Source: an uncultured Pelagibacteraceae bacterium
GTDB taxonomy: Bacteria > Pseudomonadota > Alphaproteobacteria > Pelagibacterales > Pelagibacteraceae
Reading direction: 5' to 3'
Assembly: GCA_902530635.1 (NCBI GenBank)
Contig: CACABC010000003.1
Span: 49,185-113,184, forward strand
Length of the DNA: 64,000 nucleotides
Made by a program: the position numbers and the translations under genes. Below the pieces are notes generated by a model. It worked only from the letters and a program-made list of their open reading frames with translations. It was not told where the DNA came from and made no database searches. This document shows, piece after piece, positions 28,199-37,368 of this stretch. Every line of letters starts with the position of its first letter. Position 1 is the stretch's first letter.

Positions 28199-29572
28199 TT
28201 GGAAAAAAAATTAAATATAACATCCAATCCTATTGGTAAACTTTTGAAAGAAATCGCTATACCTGCAAGTACAGGAAGTCTTTTTCAAACCCTGTTTAAT
28301 ATTGTTGATACTTTTTTTGCTGGGAAAATCTCTCCCGAAGCATTAGCTGCTCTAGCTAAATCTTTTCCTCTTTACTTTTTAATTATTTCGGCAGGAATTG
28401 GTATTGTTGCAGGAGCGAATTCTTTAATAGCAAATTCGTTTGGTGAAAGAAATAAAATAGCTGCATCTATTTATACTCATAATACTCTTACTTATGCTTT
28501 AATAATAGGGCTAATTATAACTTTTCTTGGCATATTTTTTTCTTATGACCTACTAAAGTTTATGGGAAGTAATCAAGAAAGTATAATGTTGGCCAAACAA
28601 TACACCGACATAATTTTTTCCGGTACACTCATTTTTCTAATTCTAACTGCTCTAAACGCATCCTTATATGCACAAGGAGATACCAGAACCTACAGAAATG
28701 TTTTAATTGTGGGTCTAATTTTTAATATTATATTAAATCCTATTTTTATTTTTGGGTTTTTATTTATTCCAGCTTTTGGTGTTGCTGGACTAGCAATTTC
28801 TACAGTATTAATTCAATCTGTTGGATGTATTTATTTATTCTATAAAGTTAACAAGTCCGAAATAAATATTGTACCTAAAATTGAAAATTTTTATATAAGA
28901 AAAAATTTTTTCATAAATATTTTTAATCAATGTATGCCAATAACTTTTGCCCTTTTTCTTGTTGCAGTTGGAAGCTATGTCTTATTATTCTTTATTGGTA
29001 ATTTTGGTGATTACGCTATTGCAGGCTATGGTGCTGCTGTAAGATTTGAGCATATTTTTACTTTACCAGTCATAGGTTTAAACACAGCGGTTATTTCTAT
29101 TGCTGGTCAAAATTTTGGTGCCAGAAGATATGATAGAATTCATGAAGTTTATTCAAAAGCAATTATAATTGGTTTTCTTATAATGATTTTTTCTGGTTTT
29201 ATTATTTTTTTATTATCTGAAACAATTATAAGTTTATTCTCCAGCAATGCGGAAGTAATTAAATTTGGATCAAATTATCTAAAAATTGCCGCTTTTATTG
29301 GACCTATATACCCTGTTTTTTTTATTTCACATGCTTTATTTACTGCACTTAAAAAAACTTATTTTATATTTTATTCGAACTTATTTAGAGTAGTTATTTT
29401 TCCATTTATAATAGCTTGGTATGTTTTGAATATAATGAATGGTTATTTTAATGAGATATTTTATGGTTTATTGATTATGAATTGGTTTCTTGGATTTCTA
29501 ATGCTTTTTTTTGCTAGAGCCTTAATGATAAAAATTTTTAAGGAACAAAAAAAATTATTTTTTATATTTTAA
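28199..29572 (+). CDS. MATE family efflux transporter
   Basis: Twelve predicted membrane segments in 457 residues with the MATE internal repeat; typical blocks are NPIGKLLKEIAIPAS (start), FNIVDTFFAGKIS and ALNASLYAQGDTRTYRNVL. Exports organic cations by Na+ or H+ antiport; substrate unknown. The start appears to be TTG at 28199, with GAGGA just upstream at 28190-28194; no suitable ATG is nearby. It is eight bases after trhO and upstream of tRNA-Ser. Confidence 0.88.
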   Translation: MEKKLNITSNPIGKLLKEIAIPASTGSLFQTLFNIVDTFFAGKISPEALAALAKSFPLYFLIISAGIGIVAGANSLIANSFGERNKIAASIYTHNTLTYALIIGLIITFLGIFFSYDLLKFMGSNQESIMLAKQYTDIIFSGTLIFLILTALNASLYAQGDTRTYRNVLIVGLIFNIILNPIFIFGFLFIPAFGVAGLAISTVLIQSVGCIYLFYKVNKSEINIVPKIENFYIRKNFFINIFNQCMPITFALFLVAVGSYVLLFFIGNFGDYAIAGYGAAVRFEHIFTLPVIGLNTAVISIAGQNFGARRYDRIHEVYSKAIIIGFLIMIFSGFIIFLLSETIISLFSSNAEVIKFGSNYLKIAAFIGPIYPVFFISHALFTALKKTYFIFYSNLFRVVIFPFIIAWYVLNIMNGYFNEIFYGLLIMNWFLGFLMLFFARALMIKIFKEQKKLFFIF

Positions 29573-29604
29573 AAATTTAGAGGTTTTTTTTATAAGAATA
29601 ATGC

Positions 29605-29610
29605 TATATA
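29605..29610 (+). promoter_or_regulatory. Possible -10 element for tRNA-Ser
   Basis: TATATA at 29605-29610, preceded by TGC (an extended -10 pattern), lies 13 bases before the mature tRNA 5' end. I see no convincing -35. The tRNA could instead be read through from the MATE gene. Confidence 0.3.
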
Positions 29611-29623
29611 AAAACTAATATTT

Positions 29624-29716
29624 GGTGAGGTGGGTGAGCTGGTTTAAACCAGGAGTTTGCTAAACTTCCGTAGGTGTAATAATCTACCGCGAGTTCGAAT
29701 CTCGCCCTCACCGCCA
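29624..29716 (+). tRNA. tRNA-Ser (anticodon GCT)
   Basis: Class II tRNA. Acceptor GGTGAGG (29624-29630) pairs with CCTCACC (29706-29712). The anticodon stem GGAGT/ACTTC (one G-T pair) encloses loop TTGCTAA, giving anticodon GCT for Ser AGC/AGU. A long variable arm of about 20 bases and the T-stem GCGAG/CTCGC with TTCGAAT loop follow. Discriminator G and an encoded CCA end at 29716, only two bases from the stop of the convergent transglycosylase gene. Confidence 0.95.
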
Positions 29717-29718
29717 GT

Positions 29719-32058
29719 TTATTTAAAGAAGTTCTCTAATTTAGTTGGTTTCTGTTCCAACATATATTTATATACATTTACATTTTCCAATACTCTTTGA
29801 ACATAATTTCTTGTCTCTTCAAATTTTATTAGCTCAATCCAATTAACATAATCTATTGTTTTTTTAGATGGATCACCATTTATTCTTTTCCACTGCCTTA
29901 CTCTTTTAGGTCCAGCATTATATGCTGCAATTGCAAATGGGTATACTTCTTTATACTCGTTTAACAACGAATTGAAATAATATGTTCCTAATCTAATATT
30001 ATATTCAGGATCAGAAGTAAGTTTACTTTTGCTATAACGTTCATTCATCTGTTTTGCTACAACTTTTGCCGTATATGTCATCAGCTGCATCATACCTTTT
30101 GCTCCTGCATAACTATTAGCTTTTGGATCAAATTCACTTTCTTGACGTGTTATCGCTAATATAATTTCTTGTGAGGGCATTGATCTATTATTAATTATAT
30201 TAGGAGTATTTATAATTGGATAATTATATTTATTATAAAAACGCTTCTCGTATGATGCTTTTTTAGAAACTTGTATAGCATAATCATATCTTCCAATTTC
30301 TGTAGCCAATTTAGCTGCAAGAACTTCGCTGCCTTTTTCAATATTTAATTCAGCTAAATGTTTGATTATATCTTTACTATATTTTGTTTTGTTAATTTCT
30401 TTTAAAAGTATTACATGTTTTGTAAGTGGATTTTCATAGAATTCTTTTTCAAACTCTTTTGAATATTTAGACTCATCTTTAATTTCAAATTCCTCAAATG
30501 GTTTTACTTTTTGATAAGATAATTGACCGTAGTATGTTGTTATGAATTCAGAGCCTTCTTTATAGAATTTTTTAGACAACTGATCATTTCCAAGTCTTTC
30601 ATATGTTAAGCCTAACCAATATGCGCCCCTTCCTAAACTAATAGGATATCCGACATTTTCATAAAAGTTTTTAAAATGTTTTAAAGCTAAATTTGGATTA
30701 TTTAAAAAACTTAAAGCTATCCATCCTGACATCCACTCAGCTTCAGCAAATTCAGGACCTTCATTTAAAGCGTGATTTTTTGCTACTTCATAAGCTTTTT
30801 TATATTTTTTTTTATATATTAAAGATCTGGATATGATTGATCTTTCTTTCCACCAAAGATCGGGTCTAATTAATAATTGATTGTTTATTGGAGCGTTGTC
30901 TATTATTTCTAGTGATGACTCTAATCTTCCTCTTTTCCTTCTCCATTTCAATCTGTCATAATTTAGGCCAATATTATTTTTAAATTTAGGAACTACATCT
31001 GCAATGGCTTTATCTACACCATATGAACTGGTCATAACAATTTGTCTTGCATTATAGAGCGATCTATAATCAGTCGGTAAATATCTTAATATTCTTTTTA
31101 AATCCCAATATTTATATTCCCAAGCCATATATTCAGCTCTATTAATGTGATCAGTAGATTTTAATATATTTTTATATTTTTTATTTAAATATCTTAAGTC
31201 TTTTGAACTTAAAGACGCATCTATCCAGCCATCTTTTATTAATCTTGAACCTTCGGCTTTATCTCCTTTAAGAATATAGGCTTCACCAAGTTTAATTTTC
31301 CCGTACCCACTTAATGGTGGATTTGAAACAAACCAACCAATCACTGTGTTTGGGTTTGTTGAGTTTAGGTTGATTTTATGTTCTGCCAGATATTTTAGTC
31401 TATTTATTCTTGGATAATTAGAATTTTTATCTATAAACTTTATATAGTCATCAAAACTTGCTTTATTTGCTCTCTCTTTATAATAAATCCAATAAACTAA
31501 ATTTTTAAAATCATCGTCCTTCACTTTTCTTGTAAGAGGAAATACTGTGCTCCATTTTTTTTGAGAGATATTATTAAATATTTTTTTTGCGTATTCAAAA
31601 TCTTTTTTTGATAAAATTTTGGATTTTTCAACTGTTTTTAATGAAGGTTTTTTATATGTAATTGGTTTCTTTTCTGGCAACAAATAATTACCATCAATAT
31701 TTTTTGCAAAAATGATCGTTGATCTATTATTATTCTTATTGGTATTAGGTATAATTTTATCAACTTTTTCTTTTTTACTTAATATTTTCGATGGTGTCTT
31801 TTCATTTTTAGAAAATAAATTTATTGGCTCTTTAATTAGTGGTTTTTTTTTTGGTTTGATGAAAGAGTTTTTACTTATTTGACCTGACTTAATTTTAGGT
31901 TTTTTAATAGGCAATATTTGTGTGTTTAAGTTCTTTATTGGTTTTGAGAAAATCTTTGGTTTTATCATAGGCAGAATTATCGAACTACTATCTGAGAAGC
32001 TGGGTAAACAAGTGAATGTAATGAATAAAAAAACTAGACTAATTAAATGTTTAAGCAT
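29719..32058 (-). CDS. slt: Lytic murein transglycosylase (Slt70-like)
   Basis: Periplasmic enzyme that cleaves peptidoglycan glycan strands. I place the start at 32058, where MLKHLISLVFLFITFTC gives a good signal peptide; the frame extends 27 codons further but that part fits no family. The mature N-terminus carries repeated Pro/Lys motifs (LPMIKP, LPIKKP, KPKKKP, LPEKKP). An alpha-helical superhelix follows (~140-600). The C-terminal lysozyme-like domain has RQESEFDP, with catalytic Glu640, and AGAKGMMQLM. Predicted length 779. It is divergent from dapA (40-base gap). Confidence 0.9.
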   Translation of the reverse strand: MLKHLISLVFLFITFTCLPSFSDSSSIILPMIKPKIFSKPIKNLNTQILPIKKPKIKSGQISKNSFIKPKKKPLIKEPINLFSKNEKTPSKILSKKEKVDKIIPNTNKNNNRSTIIFAKNIDGNYLLPEKKPITYKKPSLKTVEKSKILSKKDFEYAKKIFNNISQKKWSTVFPLTRKVKDDDFKNLVYWIYYKERANKASFDDYIKFIDKNSNYPRINRLKYLAEHKINLNSTNPNTVIGWFVSNPPLSGYGKIKLGEAYILKGDKAEGSRLIKDGWIDASLSSKDLRYLNKKYKNILKSTDHINRAEYMAWEYKYWDLKRILRYLPTDYRSLYNARQIVMTSSYGVDKAIADVVPKFKNNIGLNYDRLKWRRKRGRLESSLEIIDNAPINNQLLIRPDLWWKERSIISRSLIYKKKYKKAYEVAKNHALNEGPEFAEAEWMSGWIALSFLNNPNLALKHFKNFYENVGYPISLGRGAYWLGLTYERLGNDQLSKKFYKEGSEFITTYYGQLSYQKVKPFEEFEIKDESKYSKEFEKEFYENPLTKHVILLKEINKTKYSKDIIKHLAELNIEKGSEVLAAKLATEIGRYDYAIQVSKKASYEKRFYNKYNYPIINTPNIINNRSMPSQEIILAITRQESEFDPKANSYAGAKGMMQLMTYTAKVVAKQMNERYSKSKLTSDPEYNIRLGTYYFNSLLNEYKEVYPFAIAAYNAGPKRVRQWKRINGDPSKKTIDYVNWIELIKFEETRNYVQRVLENVNVYKYMLEQKPTKLENFFK

Positions 32059-32064
32059 AAAATT

Positions 32065-32093
32065 TTGAAAGATTAGATTTATTACTATATAAA
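32065..32093 (+). promoter_or_regulatory. Predicted promoter of dapA giving a leaderless mRNA
   Basis: TTGAAA (32065-32070), a 17-base spacer and TATAAA (32088-32093) make a near-consensus promoter. The expected start point, six to seven bases downstream, coincides with the dapA ATG at 32099. No Shine-Dalgarno is present in the five bases between. The alternative -10, TATATA at 32086-32091, gives the same conclusion. Confidence 0.5.
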
Positions 32094-32098
32094 GAATT

Positions 32099-32983
32099 AT
32101 GTTTAAAGGTTCAATTGTAGCTTTAATAACACCGTTCAAAAATAATGTTTTGGATCAAGATAAATATGCATCCTTAATTCATTATCACTTAAAAAACGGA
32201 ACAAAAGGAGTAGTTCCGGCAGGTACAACCGGTGAGTCACCAACATTGGATCATGAAGAACATAAAAAAGTTATAGAAATTTCAGTTAAAGAGTCCAACG
32301 GAAAGATACCGGTAATAGCTGGAACAGGATCTAATTCAACTTCCGAAGCTATCGAACTTTCAAAACATGCAGAAAAATCAGGAGCTAACGGATTATTAAT
32401 CGTAACTCCATACTACAACAAACCGACTCAAGAAGGTCTTTACCAACATTATAAAAAAATTAATGATAATGTCGGCATACCAATTATTATTTACAACATT
32501 CCACCAAGATCAGTAATTGATATGTCAGTTGATACTATGGCAAGACTTTTTGAATTAAAAAATATTGCTGGTGTCAAAGATGCTACTGCAGATCTTAATA
32601 GAGTTGATGAACAATTAAAAAAAATGGGTAAAGAATTTATTCAATTATCTGGCGAAGATGGAACAGCCTTAGAATTTAATCTTAGAGGAGGTACAGGATG
32701 TATAAGTGTTACTGCAAATGTAGCACCTAAACTTTGTTCTGAGTTTCAAGAAGCATCTTTAAGCAAAAATAATAGCAACTTACAGTCCAAAGCAAAAGAA
32801 ATTAATAATAAATTAATGCCATTACACAAAGCATTGTTTATAGAAAGTAATCCAAGTCCAGTAAAATATGCAGCAAGTTTATTAAATTTATCATCGGATG
32901 AAGTTAGATTGCCTTTAGTTAAAGTTACAGAAAATACAAAAAAACAAGTGCAGAAAGCATTAAAAATTGCCGAACTGCTTTAA
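32099..32983 (+). CDS. dapA: 4-hydroxy-tetrahydrodipicolinate synthase
   Basis: Condenses pyruvate with aspartate semialdehyde in lysine/diaminopimelate synthesis. [14 protein letters not shown] start; [15 protein letters not shown] near residues 41-55; [21 protein letters not shown] with the active-site Tyr; and Schiff-base Lys160 in AGVKDAT. Length 294 is typical. The final base is shared with the smpB start. Divergent from slt, so the two peptidoglycan-related genes share a 40-base control region. Confidence 0.96.
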   Translation: MFKGSIVALITPFKNNVLDQDKYASLIHYHLKNGTKGVVPAGTTGESPTLDHEEHKKVIEISVKESNGKIPVIAGTGSNSTSEAIELSKHAEKSGANGLLIVTPYYNKPTQEGLYQHYKKINDNVGIPIIIYNIPPRSVIDMSVDTMARLFELKNIAGVKDATADLNRVDEQLKKMGKEFIQLSGEDGTALEFNLRGGTGCISVTANVAPKLCSEFQEASLSKNNSNLQSKAKEINNKLMPLHKALFIESNPSPVKYAASLLNLSSDEVRLPLVKVTENTKKQVQKALKIAELL

Positions 32984-33453
32984 TGATAGAGAAAAAATAT
33001 TCTGGCATCAAAATTGTTTCTCACAATCGTAAAGGTAAATTTAATTATTTTTTTCACGAATTAATAGAAGCAGGTATAGTTTTAAAAGGGTCAGAGGTTA
33101 AATCATTAAGAGATGGCAAGGCAAATATTACAGATGCATATGCAATTGACAATAAGGGAGAAATATTTTTAATTAATTCTTATATACCATCATATAAAGA
33201 GTCTAGCTACAATAATCATAACCCTCGAGATAGAAGAAAACTTTTATTAAACAAAAGAGAAATTAATAAACTTATAGGCAAAATTAACCAAGAAGGATTA
33301 ACTATAATTCCAACAAAAATGTATTTTAAAAAAGGAAAAGCTAAAGTTGAAATTGCTATTGCGAAAGGAAAAAAACTTTACGACAAAAGAGATGTAAAAA
33401 AAAAGAAGGATTGGGAAAGAGAGCAGGCCAGAATATTGAGTAGAAATAAATAA
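32983..33453 (+). CDS. smpB: SsrA-binding protein SmpB
   Basis: Partner of tmRNA in rescuing ribosomes stalled on mRNAs without a stop codon. [40 protein letters not shown] is read early (shown in part: [15 protein letters not shown]), and the basic C-terminal tail [13 protein letters not shown] is present. 156 residues is normal. One-base overlap with dapA. The tmRNA gene itself is not in the window. Confidence 0.96.
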   Translation: MIEKKYSGIKIVSHNRKGKFNYFFHELIEAGIVLKGSEVKSLRDGKANITDAYAIDNKGEIFLINSYIPSYKESSYNNHNPRDRRKLLLNKREINKLIGKINQEGLTIIPTKMYFKKGKAKVEIAIAKGKKLYDKRDVKKKKDWEREQARILSRNK

Positions 33454-33455
33454 AA

Positions 33456-33986
33456 ATGATTTATATAGGTATTGGATCAAATTTAGATTCTAGCTTTGGA
33501 AATAGGTTTAAAAATATAGAACTAGCTATTTCTTTTTTAGAGGCCAATAAAATTAAAATATTAAAAAAATCTAGCTATTATGAAAGCTTGTCTTATCCGG
33601 ACAGGAAAAAGCCAAAATTTATTAATATCATCATCAAAGTACAAACAATTTTGCCCCCCAATGATTTGATGAATATCTTGATAAGTATAGAAGAGAAATT
33701 AGAGAGAAAAAGAAAAAATAAAAATGACCCAAGAACGTGTGATCTCGATATTATAGATTATAATAATAAAATAATGGACCTAGATTTAGATGAGAATAAA
33801 CTAACTATTCCACATATAAATTTAAGCAAAAGAGATTTTGTTTTGTACCCATTAAGGGAGATCTGCCCTAATTGGGTACATCCTATAACTAAAAAAAAAA
33901 TAGATGATTTAATTAAGGATTTAAAAAATTTAAATAATGATATTACAAAATTATCTCAAAATGATATAATTAGTTATGTTAAATAA
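33456..33986 (+). CDS. folK: 6-hydroxymethyl-7,8-dihydropterin pyrophosphokinase
   Basis: Folate pathway enzyme that pyrophosphorylates hydroxymethyldihydropterin. IGIGSNLD at the N-terminus, the signature region RKNKNDPRTCDLDIIDYN near residue 85, and the closing FVLYPLREICPNWVHP are present. 176 residues is within family range. It overlaps the rsh start by 11 bases. Confidence 0.9.
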   Translation: MIYIGIGSNLDSSFGNRFKNIELAISFLEANKIKILKKSSYYESLSYPDRKKPKFINIIIKVQTILPPNDLMNILISIEEKLERKRKNKNDPRTCDLDIIDYNNKIMDLDLDENKLTIPHINLSKRDFVLYPLREICPNWVHPITKKKIDDLIKDLKNLNNDITKLSQNDIISYVK

Positions 33987-35721
33987 TGAAGAATTAATAA
34001 AAAAAGTTAGATCTTATAATAGATTTTTTAATCCTGAAACTCTTACAAAAGCATATAACTTTGCATTAAATGCTCACAAAGTTCAAAAACGTGATTCTGG
34101 AGATCCATATATAACTCACCCTATAGCGGTAGCAGATATTCTTACAGAATTAAAACTTGATAGTGCAACTATAACAACAGGATTACTTCACGATACTATC
34201 GAAGACACAAAGACTACATATGACTCGGTAAAAAAAGAATTTGGTAAAGAAGTAGCTGATTTAGTTGACGGTGTTACTAAAATTTCTGTTTTAGAGGAAA
34301 AAGCAATTGATAATTCTAAAGCGGAAAATTTAAGAAAACTTATACTAGCAACATCTAAAGACATAAGGGTTCTTCTAGTAAAACTAGCTGACAGATTACA
34401 TAATATGAGAACGCTAAATCTAGTAAAGGATGAAAATAAAAAAATTAGAAAAGCTAAAGAAACTATGGAAATTTATGCACCTTTAGCTGACAGGATGGGA
34501 ATGAACAGAATACGTGATGAACTTGAAGATTTATCCTTCGGTATATTAAACAAAGGTGCAAGAGATCTAATTCTTGAAAGATTATCCTTTATTAAAAATA
34601 AAAGAGAAGATGTTGTTAAACAGGTATCAGATGAGCTAAAAAAAATATTAAGCTCAAAAAATATTGATGCAGAAATCACCGGTAGAGAAAAAACTCCATT
34701 CTCTATTTGGAGAAAAATGCAATCTAAAAGAATTTCTCTTGAACAATTAACAGATATTGTAGGATTTAGAGTAATTGTTAAAAGTATTAATGATTGTTAC
34801 ATAACACTAGGAGCATTCCATAACATATACTCTGCAATACCAGGAAAGTTTAAAGATTATATTTCAACTCCAAAAATAAATCAATATAAGTCAATACACA
34901 CTGCTGTTATTGGTCCAATGAAAAAAAGAATAGAAATACAAATACGCACAAGACCTATGCACGAATTTGCTGAAAGAGGTATTGCTTCGCATTGGAAATA
35001 TAAGTCAAACGAAAGATTTTCTGAATTGTCATGGAAAGAATATGATTGGCTCCGAGATCTTGTTGAAATAATAGAGACAGGCGGAAGTCCAGAGCATTAT
35101 TTTGAATTTACTAAACTCCAGATGTTTCAAGATAATGTTTTTTGTTTTACACCCAAAGGTGCTGTAATCAAATTACCAAAGGATGCTTCACCAATAGATT
35201 TTGCATATGCTGTTCATACAAAAGTAGGCGACGCTGCAATAAGTTGTCAAATTAATGGAAAAAATTCAGCTCTTCAATCTACTCTTAAAAATGGTGACAT
35301 GGTTAATATAATTACATCTAAAAAAAATTCTCCTTCATTACACTGGCTTTCTACAAGTAAAACCGGAAAAGCACGAGCATCGATAAGAAAACATTGGCAG
35401 GGTAGAATATTAAACAACAAATTAAAAACAAAACAATACACATCAACTTTATCTATTGATCTACCTCATAAACCAGGGATTCTTGGAAAGGTAAGTACAT
35501 TATTTGGAGTAAATGAAGCAAATATAGTTAATATTGAATTAACTAAAAGAAGTAAAGATTATCTACAATTTTTGTTTGATATCCAAATTAAAGATTTAAA
35601 AAGCTTTACAAACTTGATAAGTCAATTAAAGCAACAAGATTTAAAATTTACTGTAATTCGTCATAAAAAGAAAAAGTATGCTTTCATACAAAGAGTCCTT
35701 AAAAATTTTAAAAGAAACTGA
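33976..35721 (+). CDS. rsh: RelA/SpoT homologue (ppGpp synthetase/hydrolase), compact form
   Basis: Makes and probably degrades (p)ppGpp. Domains: HD hydrolase (~20-150, with HPIAVADIL, LLHDTIEDT and KLADRLHNMRTL), synthetase (~205-320, with GKFKDYISTPKINQYKSIHT), TGS (~378-440, VFCFTPKGAVIKLPK) and ACT (~495-565, LPHKPGILGKVSTLFG). Only about 50 residues separate TGS from ACT, whereas SpoT/Rel proteins of 700+ residues carry helical and zinc-finger/RIS domains there. Total 581. It overlaps folK by 11 bases and pyrE by 44. Confidence 0.92.
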   Translation: MLNNEELIKKVRSYNRFFNPETLTKAYNFALNAHKVQKRDSGDPYITHPIAVADILTELKLDSATITTGLLHDTIEDTKTTYDSVKKEFGKEVADLVDGVTKISVLEEKAIDNSKAENLRKLILATSKDIRVLLVKLADRLHNMRTLNLVKDENKKIRKAKETMEIYAPLADRMGMNRIRDELEDLSFGILNKGARDLILERLSFIKNKREDVVKQVSDELKKILSSKNIDAEITGREKTPFSIWRKMQSKRISLEQLTDIVGFRVIVKSINDCYITLGAFHNIYSAIPGKFKDYISTPKINQYKSIHTAVIGPMKKRIEIQIRTRPMHEFAERGIASHWKYKSNERFSELSWKEYDWLRDLVEIIETGGSPEHYFEFTKLQMFQDNVFCFTPKGAVIKLPKDASPIDFAYAVHTKVGDAAISCQINGKNSALQSTLKNGDMVNIITSKKNSPSLHWLSTSKTGKARASIRKHWQGRILNNKLKTKQYTSTLSIDLPHKPGILGKVSTLFGVNEANIVNIELTKRSKDYLQFLFDIQIKDLKSFTNLISQLKQQDLKFTVIRHKKKKYAFIQRVLKNFKRN

Positions 35722-36259
35722 TGCTTTGCTAGAGGGACATTTTATTTTGTCTTCTGGGCTTCATAGCGACAGGTATGTACAGTGTGCAAAACTTTTAAGT
35801 AAACCCGAAAAGGCTCGAGACATATGTTTATCGTTAGCTGAAAAAATCAAAGAACAATTTAAAGATATTGATTTAATTTTATCCCCTGCAATAGGCGGAA
35901 TTGTTATTGGCTATGAAATTGGAAGAATCTTAAATATTGAAACTATTTTTGCCGAAAGAGTTGATGGAAAATTTAATTTAAGAAGAGGCTTTGAAATTAA
36001 TAAGGGAAAAAAAATTTTAATTTTAGAAGACGTCATAACAACTGGCAAATCCAGTTTAGAATGTTCAAAACTAGTAGAAAAAGCAAAGGCTGAAATTTTA
36101 GGTTACGCGTGTATAATTGATAGATCTAGTGGAAAAAGTAATATAGAAAAAAAGATTGTCTCTCAAATTCAAATTCAAATACCAACTTATAAAAAAGATA
36201 ATTTACCTGAACACCTTATAAATATAAAACCATCTAAACCTGGAAGTAGAATTATATAA
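35678..36259 (+). CDS. pyrE: Orotate phosphoribosyltransferase
   Basis: Converts orotate and PRPP to OMP. LEGHFILSSGLHSDRYVQCAKLL is read across residues ~19-41 and the PRPP motif ILILEDVITTGKSS is near 108-121. Length 193 is normal. The start lies 44 bases inside rsh; the family N-terminus (about 18 residues before LEGHF) needs this Met, and no later in-frame Met fits. Followed by pdxJ with a one-base overlap. Confidence 0.94.
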   Translation: MLSYKESLKILKETDALLEGHFILSSGLHSDRYVQCAKLLSKPEKARDICLSLAEKIKEQFKDIDLILSPAIGGIVIGYEIGRILNIETIFAERVDGKFNLRRGFEINKGKKILILEDVITTGKSSLECSKLVEKAKAEILGYACIIDRSSGKSNIEKKIVSQIQIQIPTYKKDNLPEHLINIKPSKPGSRII

Positions 36260-36984
36260 TGAGTTCAGTAAGATTGGGTGTCAATATAGACCATGTCGCA
36301 ACAGTTAGAAATGCAAGAGGGGAGAGTTACCCAGAACCACTAAGAGCAGCGTTGTTGGCCCAAAAGTATGGAGCAGACTCTGTTACAATTCATTTAAGAG
36401 AAGATAGAAGACATATAATTGACAAAGATCTCAAAGAAATAAAGAAAAAATTAAAAATTCCATTAAATTTAGAAATTGCTCCTACTAAAGAGATGTTAAA
36501 TATTTCATTAAAACACAAACCTGATTTCGTTTGTATAGTTCCAGAAAAAAGAAGCGAAATAACTACAGAGGGGGGGTTAAATATTAAAAAAAATTTTAAT
36601 CTTATTAAAAAAATAATATACAAACTTAAAAAAAAAAATATAAGAATTAGTTTATTTATTGAGCCTAATATTTCAGATATAAAAAATTCTAGCTATTTAA
36701 ACGCTGACTGCATAGAAATACATACAGGAAAATTTTGTAATCTTCACAATAAAAAAAAAGATATCAAAAAAGAGCTTAAAAAAATTAAAAATGCAATTAA
36801 TTTTGCAAATAGAATTGGTCTAGAGGTCCATGTAGGACACGGCATAACATTTTCGTCAGCTAAAATTTTATCAAATATTAATGGTATAAAAGAGTTTAAT
36901 ATTGGACATTTTTTAATTGGGGAGTCAATATTTATAGGTATTAAAAATTCTATAAAGAAATTTAAAAAAATAATAAAAAAATGA
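36259..36984 (+). CDS. pdxJ: Pyridoxine 5'-phosphate synthase
   Basis: Last step of the DXP-dependent vitamin B6 route, joining 1-deoxyxylulose-5-phosphate with 3-amino-2-oxopropyl phosphate. LGVNIDHVATVRNARG at the N-terminus, SVTIHLREDRRHI, LNLEIAPT and the C-terminal VHVGHGI...FNIGHFLIGESIF are canonical. 241 residues is normal. It lies in the alphaproteobacterial pyrE-pdxJ-acpS-lepB order and overlaps acpS by four bases. Confidence 0.95.
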   Translation: MSSVRLGVNIDHVATVRNARGESYPEPLRAALLAQKYGADSVTIHLREDRRHIIDKDLKEIKKKLKIPLNLEIAPTKEMLNISLKHKPDFVCIVPEKRSEITTEGGLNIKKNFNLIKKIIYKLKKKNIRISLFIEPNISDIKNSSYLNADCIEIHTGKFCNLHNKKKDIKKELKKIKNAINFANRIGLEVHVGHGITFSSAKILSNINGIKEFNIGHFLIGESIFIGIKNSIKKFKKIIKK

Positions 36985-37367
36985 ATATATTTGGTATAGG
37001 CACAGATATTATTAATATAAAAAGAATTAAAAAAGCTTTAAGAAAAAATAATCAAACATTTAAAAAAAGAATTTTTACTACTTCAGAAATAAAAATGTGT
37101 GAAAAGCGTGTTAACAAAACAGAGTGTTTTGCTAAACGTTTTGCTGCAAAAGAAGCACTTTTTAAGGCTGTAGGTTTGCCAAAAAAATTACAGTTTAATG
37201 ATGTCCAAATAACAAATACACAATCAGGCACTCCTAAATTTATTATAAAAGGCACTTCATTAAAGAATCTAAAAAAACTATTTAAAAATAGGAAATTCAA
37301 AATTCATTTATCTTTGTCAGATGATAAACCTTGGGCCATTGCTACAGTAATAATATTTATATATTAA
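36981..37367 (+). CDS. acpS: Holo-[acyl-carrier-protein] synthase
   Basis: Transfers 4'-phosphopantetheine from CoA to apo-ACP. The Mg/CoA motifs IGTDIINIKRIKKAL (~6-20) and CFAKRFAAKEALFKAVG (~50-66) are clear; 128 residues is normal. It links the window's panC product (via CoA) to the fatty acid and phospholipid genes plsX and plsY. Confidence 0.94.
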   Translation: MNIFGIGTDIINIKRIKKALRKNNQTFKKRIFTTSEIKMCEKRVNKTECFAKRFAAKEALFKAVGLPKKLQFNDVQITNTQSGTPKFIIKGTSLKNLKKLFKNRKFKIHLSLSDDKPWAIATVIIFIY

Positions 37368-37368
37368 A

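Noticed and set aside
32059-32139. 27-codon upstream extension of the transglycosylase frame
   Set aside because: It would run into the divergent dapA gene and its promoter, and it precedes a good signal peptide that starts at 32058.
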